Of a DNA stretch of 64,000 nucleotides, positions 26,057 to 37,742 are shown one piece after another (position 1 is the first letter of the stretch; every line of letters begins with the position of its first letter). Source of the stretch: an uncultured SAR86 cluster bacterium. GTDB taxonomy: Bacteria > Pseudomonadota > Gammaproteobacteria > Magnimaribacterales > Magnimaribacteraceae. The stretch covers positions 79,174 through 143,173 of the forward strand of contig CABXQE010000001.1 in assembly GCA_902514295.1 (NCBI GenBank), in the 5' to 3' direction. The position numbers and the translations under genes were made by a program. The notes below the pieces were generated by a model. The model made no database searches. It was not told the DNA's origin and worked only from the letters and a program-made list of their open reading frames with translations.

Positions 26057-27196
26057 ATGAAAGTAAAGATTGTAGAAAATCCACCTGTAGACCCTAGAGA
26101 ATTTGATCTGCCCGAAGGTTTTAAAGAAGAACATCTAGAAGATATAGTCGAAATATTCAACACTCCTTTAGTGGGCCATTACAATTGGGATTACACAGAT
26201 GCCGATACCAGAATTAAGAAACTTTATGAGCTAGGGAAAGAGCTTAACTGGAACGGCTCAATTGATCTTGACTGGTCTAATAGCCTTAAAAAAGGAGAAC
26301 CGCCAATAAAAGCTGAACTAATGGCTAGGATGGAAGGTCCTCTTGCTGCCTTACCCGAAGAAGAAAGACTGGAGTACATGAGACACGACCAAGCATGGAG
26401 CTTGAGCCAATTTCTTCATGGAGAACAAGGAGCTATGCTTGTGGCTTCTCAGTTAGTTTCTTGTGCCCCTACCTATCAAGCTAAGCTCTACGCTGCCTCT
26501 CAAACATTTGATGAAGCCAGACACGTTGAGGTATTTGCAAAATACCTTCAGAAAATACATGGTCTAGAGTACCCAATAAATAAAAACCTTAAGTCTTTAA
26601 TAGATAAAATATTAAGTGATGAAAGGTGGGATTTAAAATTCATTGGCATGCAAATCGTAATTGAAGGGCTGGCATTAGCTGCCTTTCAAACTACGAAAGA
26701 AACTTCTAATTGTCCTCTTTTAAGACAGTTAGTTCATTACGTAATTAGGGACGAAGCTAGACACGTTACCTTTGGCGTAAATTATCTACAAGAATTCCTT
26801 CAAACTCTTTCAGAGCAAGAAGTTGAAGACAGAGCTATGTTTGCTTATGAAGCAGTGGTTGTAATGAGGGCTAGAATCATCAATACAGAACTTCCTGCTA
26901 GATGGTTCAACATGAGCGAAGAAGCAATACTTGAAATGGTAGTCAATGATGAGACTCAAGACATGTTTAATAACATGCTATTTAGTAGGGTTATGCCTAA
27001 TTTAAAGAAAATTGGTCTCCTAACCGATAAAGTTATGCCTCTTTATGAGAAACTTAACCTAACTTCGTATATAGAAGCAGAAAGTGATTTTGAAATAGAT
27101 TGGGCTGAATTAAATAAACCTCTAGAAACTACTGAAGAGATAGACCAGCAATCAGAAAAAGAACTTGCTGCGCATACCGCCCAAGGGTTATTTTAA
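26057..27196 (+). CDS. Ferritin-like diiron protein, second of a tandem pair
   Basis: This 379-residue paralogue of the preceding protein shares long near-identical blocks such as YNWDYTDADTRIKKLYELGK, HGEQGAMLVASQLVSCAPTY and WDLKFIGMQIVIEGLALAAF. All likely iron ligands are kept: HGEQ, FDEARHVEVF, IVIEG and RDEARHVTFG. It therefore looks catalytically competent and not a degenerate copy. The two differ mainly near residues 80-110 and at the C-terminus, where this copy has an extra acidic tail. A heterodimer or two substrate specificities are both possible. Its last nine bases overlap the convergent protease gene. Confidence 0.82.
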   Translation: MKVKIVENPPVDPREFDLPEGFKEEHLEDIVEIFNTPLVGHYNWDYTDADTRIKKLYELGKELNWNGSIDLDWSNSLKKGEPPIKAELMARMEGPLAALPEEERLEYMRHDQAWSLSQFLHGEQGAMLVASQLVSCAPTYQAKLYAASQTFDEARHVEVFAKYLQKIHGLEYPINKNLKSLIDKILSDERWDLKFIGMQIVIEGLALAAFQTTKETSNCPLLRQLVHYVIRDEARHVTFGVNYLQEFLQTLSEQEVEDRAMFAYEAVVVMRARIINTELPARWFNMSEEAILEMVVNDETQDMFNNMLFSRVMPNLKKIGLLTDKVMPLYEKLNLTSYIEAESDFEIDWAELNKPLETTEEIDQQSEKELAAHTAQGLF

Positions 27197-29695
27197 TAAT
27201 CTAAATTCAATATTTGTTGAAAAATAAAACTGATCTTCTTGATTGGAGAAGTGGTTGCTGTCCTTAACAAAACCGATTCTTGACGAAATTATTCCTGATG
27301 AGAACGGCCAATTATGAATCAACTTAAAATCTAGTTCTCTTCCTGAAGGGATAATATCGATACTATAATCTTGAAACAGAACTTTTCTGTATTTAGTCCT
27401 TCCCACAGGTACAGAAAGATCCATTCTCCCTTCTTCTAGTCTAAGAGGTTGTTCAACCTGAAAACCAAAAGAATCAAATTCGCCAAAGCCTTTCTTCGAA
27501 AAGATCCCCACACTAAAAGAAGATGACTTAAAGTTATCTAAACTTGAAATTAGTCCTCGTTCTTTAAAATTGGTATCAGTTTTTCCATAGAATATAGATC
27601 CTGTGGTATAAAAATTATCGGATTCATGAAAGATTTGGAGTCCGGAGAATAGTGTATCCGAGCTATCTATACTTCCAAAAGCACCTCCCACAGAACTTCC
27701 TAAGAAACCTTTAGGCTCACTTAATAAACCTGTCTGTAAAGAAAATTGAGCATTCAAGAAACTTTTTTTGTATTCCATTAAGAGACCTGAGCTTTCGGGC
27801 TGCTCAATTAGCAAGTACTCTCCTTCAGGGTTCTTACCTTTAAAAGCTACTGCAGAAAAAGCACTATTTGAATTCACTCGGACATCGGCGCCAATAAAGC
27901 TTCCTCTAGAGGAAAGTTCTAAGAAAGGTGAAGGATTCAATAGAGACCTGCCCATTTTGTTATCTAAACCCTTATTATTAACTCCTAAATATAAAGAAGG
28001 ACTGACTCCATTGCCCATGAAATAGTTACTTGTGTCAGATAACTTCCCATAAATAGCTAGGTATCTTAGTTTCTTATCATTCTTAGCCCATAGACTTTGA
28101 GAGTAATCATGTTCTCCATAATTATTAGAAGCTAAACCCAATATTAGAGTAGTAGTTCTGGTTAAATTGGTATCTATCTCTCTAATCCTTTGGGAGGCAT
28201 TCGATTGACTTTGGCTCAACCAGGCAAGAGAAGGTAAATTCTTTGCAAAAGTTGAGCTAAGAGGTTTATCAAAAGGTGCTCCCAGTTGATCAAATACAAC
28301 GAATCTTTTATTACTAATGGCATTTATTATGCCATCTCCAGCTACTGACCCTACTTGACTCATTGAAGAAGAAAAAGCTGAATAGAGATTATTTTCTAAA
28401 GATAGGCTCGTAGCAATCATAGTAGATCCTACAGGTTTAGAAGCTGCATCTAAATCCATCAACCCTTGCCCATAAATAGATTCATCTTCGTAGATACCAG
28501 ATTTATCTGCCGTCGTTAATATTCTTTGTAGGATCTCTGTATTACCTAATTGATTATTAAAGTGTTGAGCTAATAAGGCCAACCCTCCTGATACAAAAGG
28601 CGCAGAGTAAGAAGTACCTCCTCCCACTGCATAACAAGAATTATCAGAAACACAACCATCTGTTGCATCAAATATCCCGTAATCATCCATTGAAGTAGCA
28701 TAAGCAACCACAATTCCTTCTCCAGGAGCAGCAATACAAAAATCTTTTGCTACGCCGCATCTACTAGAAAAATCAGAGATAACTCCACTCTCATCTACAG
28801 AAACAACTGCTAAAGAATGCCCTAGTAATTCTGGTAGTACATACGCCATCCCAGGAAATACATCTGGACTAGAGTAATCCGCACCTTGATCCGCATACTG
28901 GCCTGTATTGCCTGCTGCCCAGACAAATAATGTCTTATCTTCATCTGGTACATTAGCCTGGCTTATTCTGGCAATAGTATTAGGGAAATTTGTTCTCAAT
29001 TGTGCCTCTGTGTATTCATTTATAGTTCCTGTAAAACCAAAACTATTATTTACAACATCTACTTGATTATTTATAAATACTTCAAAGACCTGGTTGTAAA
29101 AGCTATCTATGCCAGAATAATCGGGTGCCCCATCACCCGAAGAATCCCCTAAATCAACCGGGTCATATTCTTCTGGAGCGGTCCCTAGTTGTACTGCAAT
29201 AAAGAATACTTTTGCATCAAAAGCAACCCCATGCATTGGGGAAGAGTCTTCAGAAGAATTTCCGACAGCTATTGAAGCAACAGCTGTTCCATGTCTTTTT
29301 TGTGCTGTTGTCGGTGTATAGTCTGAATAGTTTAAATAACTTCCTGATTGAACTTTCAAGGGAGTTATCTCAGGATGACTGTTATCTAATCCAGAATCCA
29401 CAACTCCCACTATCATCCCTGAACCAGTAGCGCCTCTTGCATAAGCGTATGAAGATTTGCTCATTCCTAATCCGTATTGCGAAGAATATTCATATAAAGC
29501 TTCAAATTCAGCCTTATTAGCTTCAAAGCAAGCCTCATCACAAGTCTGAGTATTTGGATTAGTAGAGGTTGTTGTAGTTGTAGTTGTGGTTGTTGTTGTG
29601 GTTGTAGGAGTAGGAGTAGGAGTAGAAGTACCGCCTCCACCGCCTCCGCAGGAAAAGACTAACAATAATGAAAGAGCAATAATGCAATTTCTCAT
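27188..29695 (-). CDS. S8 (subtilisin-like) serine protease lipoprotein with probable outer-membrane C-terminus
   Basis: This 835-residue protein begins with a lipoprotein signal, MRNCIIALSLLLVFSC, with the lipobox cysteine near 16. Six glycines and a Thr/Pro linker with 13 consecutive threonines follow. The S8 catalytic triad is visible: Asp near 100 (GVVDSGLDNSHPEI), His near 135 (RHGTAVASIAVG) and Ser near 360 (GGGTSYSAPFVSGGL). The last 400 residues are rich in alternating polar and hydrophobic segments and end NIEFRLLK, like an autotransporter barrel. Such proteases act at the cell surface. A lipid anchor together with a barrel is unusual. The start ATG overlaps the VOC gene stop (ATGA). 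Confidence 0.86.
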   Translation of the reverse strand: MRNCIIALSLLLVFSCGGGGGGTSTPTPTPTTTTTTTTTTTTTSTNPNTQTCDEACFEANKAEFEALYEYSSQYGLGMSKSSYAYARGATGSGMIVGVVDSGLDNSHPEITPLKVQSGSYLNYSDYTPTTAQKRHGTAVASIAVGNSSEDSSPMHGVAFDAKVFFIAVQLGTAPEEYDPVDLGDSSGDGAPDYSGIDSFYNQVFEVFINNQVDVVNNSFGFTGTINEYTEAQLRTNFPNTIARISQANVPDEDKTLFVWAAGNTGQYADQGADYSSPDVFPGMAYVLPELLGHSLAVVSVDESGVISDFSSRCGVAKDFCIAAPGEGIVVAYATSMDDYGIFDATDGCVSDNSCYAVGGGTSYSAPFVSGGLALLAQHFNNQLGNTEILQRILTTADKSGIYEDESIYGQGLMDLDAASKPVGSTMIATSLSLENNLYSAFSSSMSQVGSVAGDGIINAISNKRFVVFDQLGAPFDKPLSSTFAKNLPSLAWLSQSQSNASQRIREIDTNLTRTTTLILGLASNNYGEHDYSQSLWAKNDKKLRYLAIYGKLSDTSNYFMGNGVSPSLYLGVNNKGLDNKMGRSLLNPSPFLELSSRGSFIGADVRVNSNSAFSAVAFKGKNPEGEYLLIEQPESSGLLMEYKKSFLNAQFSLQTGLLSEPKGFLGSSVGGAFGSIDSSDTLFSGLQIFHESDNFYTTGSIFYGKTDTNFKERGLISSLDNFKSSSFSVGIFSKKGFGEFDSFGFQVEQPLRLEEGRMDLSVPVGRTKYRKVLFQDYSIDIIPSGRELDFKLIHNWPFSSGIISSRIGFVKDSNHFSNQEDQFYFSTNIEFRLLK
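29569..29637 (-). repeat. Triplet-repeat tract encoding a Thr/Pro linker
   Basis: The tract consists of ACN and CCT codons reading T-P-T-P-T-P and then 13 threonines, after a run of six glycine codons. It is in frame within the protease gene, between the lipid anchor and the catalytic domain. Mixed third bases (ACA, ACC, ACT) mean it is not a pure slippage repeat, but its length could still vary between strains. Confidence 0.7.
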
Positions 29696-30429
29696 GAGAG
29701 TAAGAATTTAACCCCTCCAATAAAGATATTTCCTTCTTGCACGAGATCTAAATCAGATGCTTTCTTTAACAAAACTTCTTTATCATTAGCTTCTATGCAG
29801 AATGAACAAACACCAGGGCCCCTTCCGTCTACATCTTCTATAAAACGTATCCAAGTGTTGTCCAAATTAATTTGATTATCAGAAACTCTTTCAGGAGACA
29901 CTCTTAATACTGACTGCCATTTATTTTTCATGTCCTCTGGATCATTTGACTGTATTTCAACGCCTATGAATCTTTGAACAGCACTTGTATTTACAAACTC
30001 TCCCCAACTAGGTCCTGCCCATTTCCAGCTCTCTTTAGGGTTCATCCAGTCCAATGAAACTATCGCTCCGCCCATTTGCTTAGGGTGAAGATGAATAGCT
30101 CTTGCTTCCGGGTGCTCTGATTCCCACACAACGCTAATATTATTTTCTTTAACATTATTCTTGGCTTCATCAAAATCATCCACTTGAATAATTACCATAT
30201 AACCGCCGTCACCACCTCTCCTATCTAAATATCTTCCTGCAGTAGTATTTTCTTCTACAGGACTTACTACTTCCAAGAAATCAGTTCCTACAGGCAGTAC
30301 GGCGTTTTCAAGCCCGAAATGGGCTACTCCAGGGTCGTTAAATGAGACTTTTATATCAAATAAATCGCAGAGGCTATCTACAATTGGATCTCTTAAGTTA
30401 GAGACCATCACAAGCTGCCTTAAATCCAT
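29692..30429 (-). CDS. VOC-superfamily (glyoxalase-like) protein
   Basis: This 245-residue protein looks like two vicinal-oxygen-chelate half-modules. The first holds GLENAVLPVGTDFLEVVSPV near 40-59 and GGDGGYMVIIQVDDFDEAKN; the second starts near VQRFIGVEIQSNDPEDMKNK and ends in a strand, GNIFIGGVKFLL. Possible metal ligands are His38, Glu56 and residues of the second half, but I cannot assign them firmly. It resembles glyoxalase-like domain proteins (Glyoxalase_3 type) of unknown substrate. The start ATG at 30429 has AGGTGG upstream. Its stop overlaps the protease start by four bases. Confidence 0.75.
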   Translation of the reverse strand: MDLRQLVMVSNLRDPIVDSLCDLFDIKVSFNDPGVAHFGLENAVLPVGTDFLEVVSPVEENTTAGRYLDRRGGDGGYMVIIQVDDFDEAKNNVKENNISVVWESEHPEARAIHLHPKQMGGAIVSLDWMNPKESWKWAGPSWGEFVNTSAVQRFIGVEIQSNDPEDMKNKWQSVLRVSPERVSDNQINLDNTWIRFIEDVDGRGPGVCSFCIEANDKEVLLKKASDLDLVQEGNIFIGGVKFLLS

Positions 30430-30453
30430 TTCCCACCTAACCTCATATCCATC

Positions 30454-30459
30454 TATAAT
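30454..30459 (+). promoter_or_regulatory. Putative -10 box of the pantothenate kinase gene
   Basis: TATAAT at 30454-30459 lies 43 bases before the ATG at 30503 in a 73-base divergent gap. No -35 match is evident, and AT-rich sequence makes an isolated hexamer weak evidence. Confidence 0.25.
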
Positions 30460-30502
30460 AATTAACTATCTTCACTAATACCAATTAAATTAATCAATAA
30501 AA

Positions 30503-31333
30503 ATGGATATTTCTATAGATTTTGGAATTACAGTTACGGACATAATAAGAAGAGATGAAGATGTCTTGTCTCATCAAATGACTCTTAGTAAAGAGGAACC
30601 AAGCCTGTCGTTGCTAAAACAATTACTCCCTGATATAGATTTTAAATCTGATGTAAATTTTTTAGCTGTAACTGGCGGAAAACATCTAAACTTGGGCGAT
30701 GAAATAGACTCAACTAAGATTATTCATGTAAATGAGATAGATGCTGTAGGCGAAGGTGCTATGAATTTATCTGGCCTTAATAATAAAAGTCCAACTATTA
30801 TTGTCAGTGCTGGATCAGGAACAGCATGTATTCTTGCTCAAAACGGAAATTTTGTGCATTGTTCGGGCACTGGGGTAGGTGGAGGAACGGTTTTAGGTCT
30901 ATCTAAATTATTATTAGGTACCTCCAACCCAGATGAAATTGCAAAGTTAGCAAAAGAAGGAAGTGAAACTGGAGTAGACCTAATCTTAGAAGACGTAGTT
31001 TCCGGACCTATTGGTGAGTTACCATCAGATACAACAGCAGTTAATTTTGGAAAAATATCAAAATTAGATTCTGAGATATCTAAACAAGATATAGCGGCTG
31101 GAATAGTTAATTTAGTAGGGCAAACTGCTGCAAGGATTGCTACTTCAGTTGCAACAACATTTAATGCAAAAGAAATAGTTGTAGTTGGGAGGTCTCCTTC
31201 ATTTAATGGATTAAAGAATTCTTTAGAGCAAGCTGCATCAATAATGGGGTTTTCACCACATTTTCCTAGTAACGGTGAGTATGCTTCTGCATTAGGGGCT
31301 TTATTAATTGCAGAAAAAAACCCTCCTGATTAA
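30503..31333 (+). CDS. coaW: Type II pantothenate kinase
   Basis: This 276-residue protein follows the staphylococcal CoaW pattern from end to end: phosphate loop DFGITVTDII near 6-15, LAVTGGKHLNL, NEIDAVGEGAM with the catalytic glutamate near 76, SAGSGTACILA, GTGVGGGTVLGLSKLL, the block VNFGKI, GQTAARIATSVATTFNAKEIVVVG, and a C-terminal GEYASALGALL. It phosphorylates pantothenate in the first step of CoA synthesis. Gammaproteobacteria usually use CoaA or CoaX, so a type II enzyme is noteworthy. No Shine-Dalgarno sequence is seen at ATG 30503. The 3' coding end doubles as part of the rRNA terminator on the other strand. Confidence 0.88.
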   Translation: MDISIDFGITVTDIIRRDEDVLSHQMTLSKEEPSLSLLKQLLPDIDFKSDVNFLAVTGGKHLNLGDEIDSTKIIHVNEIDAVGEGAMNLSGLNNKSPTIIVSAGSGTACILAQNGNFVHCSGTGVGGGTVLGLSKLLLGTSNPDEIAKLAKEGSETGVDLILEDVVSGPIGELPSDTTAVNFGKISKLDSEISKQDIAAGIVNLVGQTAARIATSVATTFNAKEIVVVGRSPSFNGLKNSLEQAASIMGFSPHFPSNGEYASALGALLIAEKNPPD

Positions 31334-31349
31334 AAACCAGAAGGGTTTT
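31314..31349 (-). terminator. Intrinsic terminator of the rRNA operon
   Basis: On the minus strand a 15-bp stem (31349-31335 with 31331-31317, two G-U pairs, three-base loop) is followed by a run of seven T residues (31320-31314, partly shared with the stem). It starts eight T residues after the 5S 3' end. Its distal arm lies inside the last codons of the convergent coaW gene. On the plus strand two A-C mismatches and a following A-run make it inactive as a terminator. Confidence 0.75.
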
Positions 31350-31357
31350 AAAAAAAA

Positions 31358-31473
31358 GTCTGACGATGTCCTACTCTCACGTGGTCGCAACCACACTACC
31401 ATCGGCGCTAAAAGGTTTCACTTCTGAGTTCGAGATGGTATCAGGTGGTTCACTTTTGCTATGGTCATCAGAC
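31358..31473 (-). rRNA. rrf: 5S ribosomal RNA
   Basis: The minus strand reads GTCTGATGACCATAGC at the 5' end (31473), contains the conserved CCATCTCGAACTCAGAAGTG and the block GCGCCGATGGTAGTGTGG, and closes with TCAGAC pairing back to the start. The length is about 116. It lies about 64 bases after the 23S gene and directly before the terminator. Ends are set by helix I pairing, within a base or two. Confidence 0.95.
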
Positions 31474-31524
31474 ATAAACTTATAAATTCAATCAATTAAC
31501 AATCTGGTTATATCAAGAAATTAC

Positions 31525-31536
31525 TTGATGTAATAC

Positions 31537-31540
<4 letters not shown>
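31525..31540 (-). other. 23S rRNA processing stem, 3' arm
   Basis: The arm 31525-31540 pairs with 34430-34445 to give a 16-bp helix (one G-U pair) enclosing the 23S gene. This is the usual RNase III substrate that frees pre-23S from the primary transcript. It partly includes the mature ends, which pair with each other as GGTC/GACC. Confidence 0.6.
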
Positions 31541-34433
<2,893 letters not shown>

Positions 34434-34746
34434 ATATTACATCAATTAACTTAATGATATTTTCAAGCATTTCTATCTACTATATGTGTTTAAAAAAACA
34501 CAATTTGTGTTTTAAAAAACACAAAAACGCCAAATTACTTTGCAGTTACTCATTAAAGGTTTCGGATTAAAAGAATAATTTAAACCTTAGATGAGTAGTT
34601 AATTTGCATATCACAAAACAAAAAATGTTTCTGATATGACTTGATTGAACTTATAAAAATTTTAAAGAACTCGTCTTTCATCTTTAAATTAAAGAAGAAG
34701 ACAAATAAGTAATTCGTGTGAACGCCTATAACAAACGATCTTTTTT
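34434..34746 (-). other. 16S-23S internal transcribed spacer without tRNA genes
   Basis: This 313-base stretch has no protein gene and no tRNA-like cloverleaf on either strand. It holds a boxA-like element (34661-34670), half of the 16S and 23S processing stems, a long imperfect hairpin (34548-34562 with 34582-34596), a CATATCA/TGATATG hairpin (about 34606-34640), and two adjacent hairpins built from TGTGTTT-type arms (about 34484-34524). Most gammaproteobacteria carry tRNA-Ile/Ala or tRNA-Glu here. Confidence 0.8.
34661..34670 (-). promoter_or_regulatory. boxA-like antitermination element in the rRNA spacer
   Basis: The minus strand reads GTTCTTTAAA followed by an A/T stretch, the form of boxA found in gammaproteobacterial 16S-23S spacers, where Nus factors bind to keep RNA polymerase from terminating. 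It lies about 77 bases after the 16S 3' end. A clear second boxA in the 16S leader was not found. Confidence 0.5.
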
Positions 34747-36297
<1,551 letters not shown>

Positions 36298-36397
36298 GAA
36301 TTTTGAAAATTAAGTGCCTTCTTACAGGCACAAAAAAACCAGAACAATTATTCCGATAAATCGAAGCAATAATCCTGATTTGGTAAGTTGCGCTTAA

Positions 36398-36425
36398 TTA
36401 TAAGCGCCCACACGAATTACTTATT
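36398..36425 (-). other. 16S rRNA processing stem, 5' arm
   Basis: The 28 bases at 36398-36425 pair along their whole length with 34704-34731 on the other side of the 16S gene, with three G-U pairs and no mismatch. This is the RNase III processing helix. Covariation by wobble pairs supports its use as RNA. A separate leader hairpin, GTGCCT/AGGCAC, lies at 36314-36331. Confidence 0.75.
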
Positions 36426-36466
36426 AATATTTTTAAAAAACTTCCCTACAAACTGAAGGGACGCGC

Positions 36467-36472
36467 AGTATA
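36467..36472 (-). promoter_or_regulatory. Putative rRNA operon promoter, -10 box with GC-rich discriminator
   Basis: On the minus strand TATACT (36472-36467) is preceded by TG one base upstream and followed by GCGCG, a GC-rich discriminator typical of stringently controlled rRNA promoters. The start would be near 36460, about 163 bases before 16S. The -35 region is T-rich without a good match. An imperfect AAAATAGC/GCTATTTT hairpin (36477-36501), possibly a weak tyrS terminator, lies just upstream. Confidence 0.45.
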
Positions 36473-36507
36473 CATCAAAATAGCCTATAAAAAAGCTATT
36501 TTAGAGA

Positions 36508-37698
36508 TTAATTTAAGATAATCTTAGCTATCTTCTTTTTGCCTACTTGGACCAGGTTTTCTTTTCCTTTTTTAAGCTTATATTTGTCGTCCGAAACCTT
36601 TTCTCCATCAACTTTAATTGCTCCTTGTTTTATAAGCCTCATGCCCTCTGAAGTGCTTTTTAAGAGATCACAATCCTTAAGAATCCTTGTCAATAATTCT
36701 GATTCTCCTTCTATGTCAATTAACATATTTTCAACATTTTCAGGGGTATTGCCCTTTTGAAATCTTTCGATGAAGTTTTCTTTAGCTTTTTTTCCTTGCC
36801 CTTCATGAAAACGGTCAACAATTTCCTCAGCTAAAAGGAACTTGATATCTCTAGGATTTTCTCCCTCTTTTTCTGCATTTTTTAACTTTTCAATGTCTTT
36901 AGAAGACTTAAAACTTAATAAAGAAAAATACCTCCACATCAATTCATCAGAAATAGACATTAGTTTTCCAAACATCTCATCTGGCTTATCTTCCAGTGCC
37001 ACATAATTATTTAAAGATTTGGACATCTTCTTAACACCGTCTAGACCTTCCAAAAGCGGGACAGTAAAAATTGCTTGCTGATGAACTCCGTAATGTTTTT
37101 GAACTTCCCTACCGAGCAATAAATTAAATTTCTGATCCGTTCCTCCTAGCTCTATATCAGCTTTAAGCTCTACAGAATCATACCCTTGAAGGATAGGGTA
37201 TAAAAATTCATGAATAGAGATTGGCTGCTGAGACTTATACCTTCTAGCAAAATCGTCTCTTTCTAGCATCCTTGCGACCGTATAAGAAGAAAGTAATTTA
37301 ATAAATTCTGAAGGATGGACCTTATTCATCCATTCAGAATTAAAACGAACTTCTGTTTTTTTTGGGTCTAATATTTTAAATACTTGAGCTTTATAAGTTT
37401 CTGCATTTTCTTTTAACTGATCTTCAGTTAATACGGGTCTAGTTTCATTAACGCCTGAAGGATCTCCAACTAAACCAGTAAAGTCACCTATAAGAAAAAT
37501 TATTTCATGACCAAAATCTTGAAATAATTTCATCTTATTTAATAAAACCGTGTGACCCAAATGAAGGTCAGGCGAGGTAGGATCAAATCCAGCCTTGACT
37601 CTGAGCTTTTTTTTGCCGTTAATTTTCTCTAAAAAAGAATCTTCAGGTATTATTTCTTCGGATCCACGCACAAGGATCTCTAAATCATTTTTATTCAT
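36508..37698 (-). CDS. tyrS: Tyrosyl-tRNA synthetase
   Basis: This class I synthetase charges tRNA-Tyr. Motifs are the HIGH version HLGH (in [13 protein letters not shown]), [12 protein letters not shown], the KMSKS loop ([12 protein letters not shown]) and a C-terminal S4 RNA-binding domain ([17 protein letters not shown]). ATG 37698 gives 396 residues, close to the 399 of Pseudomonas TyrS; an upstream ATG at 37734 would add 12 residues that do not fit the family. A TATAAT box (37714-37709) lies between the two ATGs, which also favours 37698. The gene points toward the rRNA operon, 210 bases upstream of 16S. Confidence 0.94.
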   Translation of the reverse strand: MNKNDLEILVRGSEEIIPEDSFLEKINGKKKLRVKAGFDPTSPDLHLGHTVLLNKMKLFQDFGHEIIFLIGDFTGLVGDPSGVNETRPVLTEDQLKENAETYKAQVFKILDPKKTEVRFNSEWMNKVHPSEFIKLLSSYTVARMLERDDFARRYKSQQPISIHEFLYPILQGYDSVELKADIELGGTDQKFNLLLGREVQKHYGVHQQAIFTVPLLEGLDGVKKMSKSLNNYVALEDKPDEMFGKLMSISDELMWRYFSLLSFKSSKDIEKLKNAEKEGENPRDIKFLLAEEIVDRFHEGQGKKAKENFIERFQKGNTPENVENMLIDIEGESELLTRILKDCDLLKSTSEGMRLIKQGAIKVDGEKVSDDKYKLKKGKENLVQVGKKKIAKIILN

Positions 37699-37708
37699 TC
37701 TTACGTCT

Positions 37709-37714
37709 ATTATA
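37709..37714 (-). promoter_or_regulatory. Putative -10 box of tyrS (TATAAT)
   Basis: A perfect TATAAT on the minus strand ends ten bases before the tyrS ATG at 37698. Its position inside the longer open frame argues for the shorter TyrS. The -35 region is not convincing. Confidence 0.4.
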
Positions 37715-37742
37715 TGTCTATTTTCAGGTATCATTCGAGTTT

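Noticed and set aside
34434..34746. tRNA-Ile/tRNA-Ala or tRNA-Glu gene in the rRNA spacer
   Set aside because: No T-loop (GGTTCGAATCC-like) or CCA-end structure is visible on the operon strand; the hairpins present do not form a cloverleaf.
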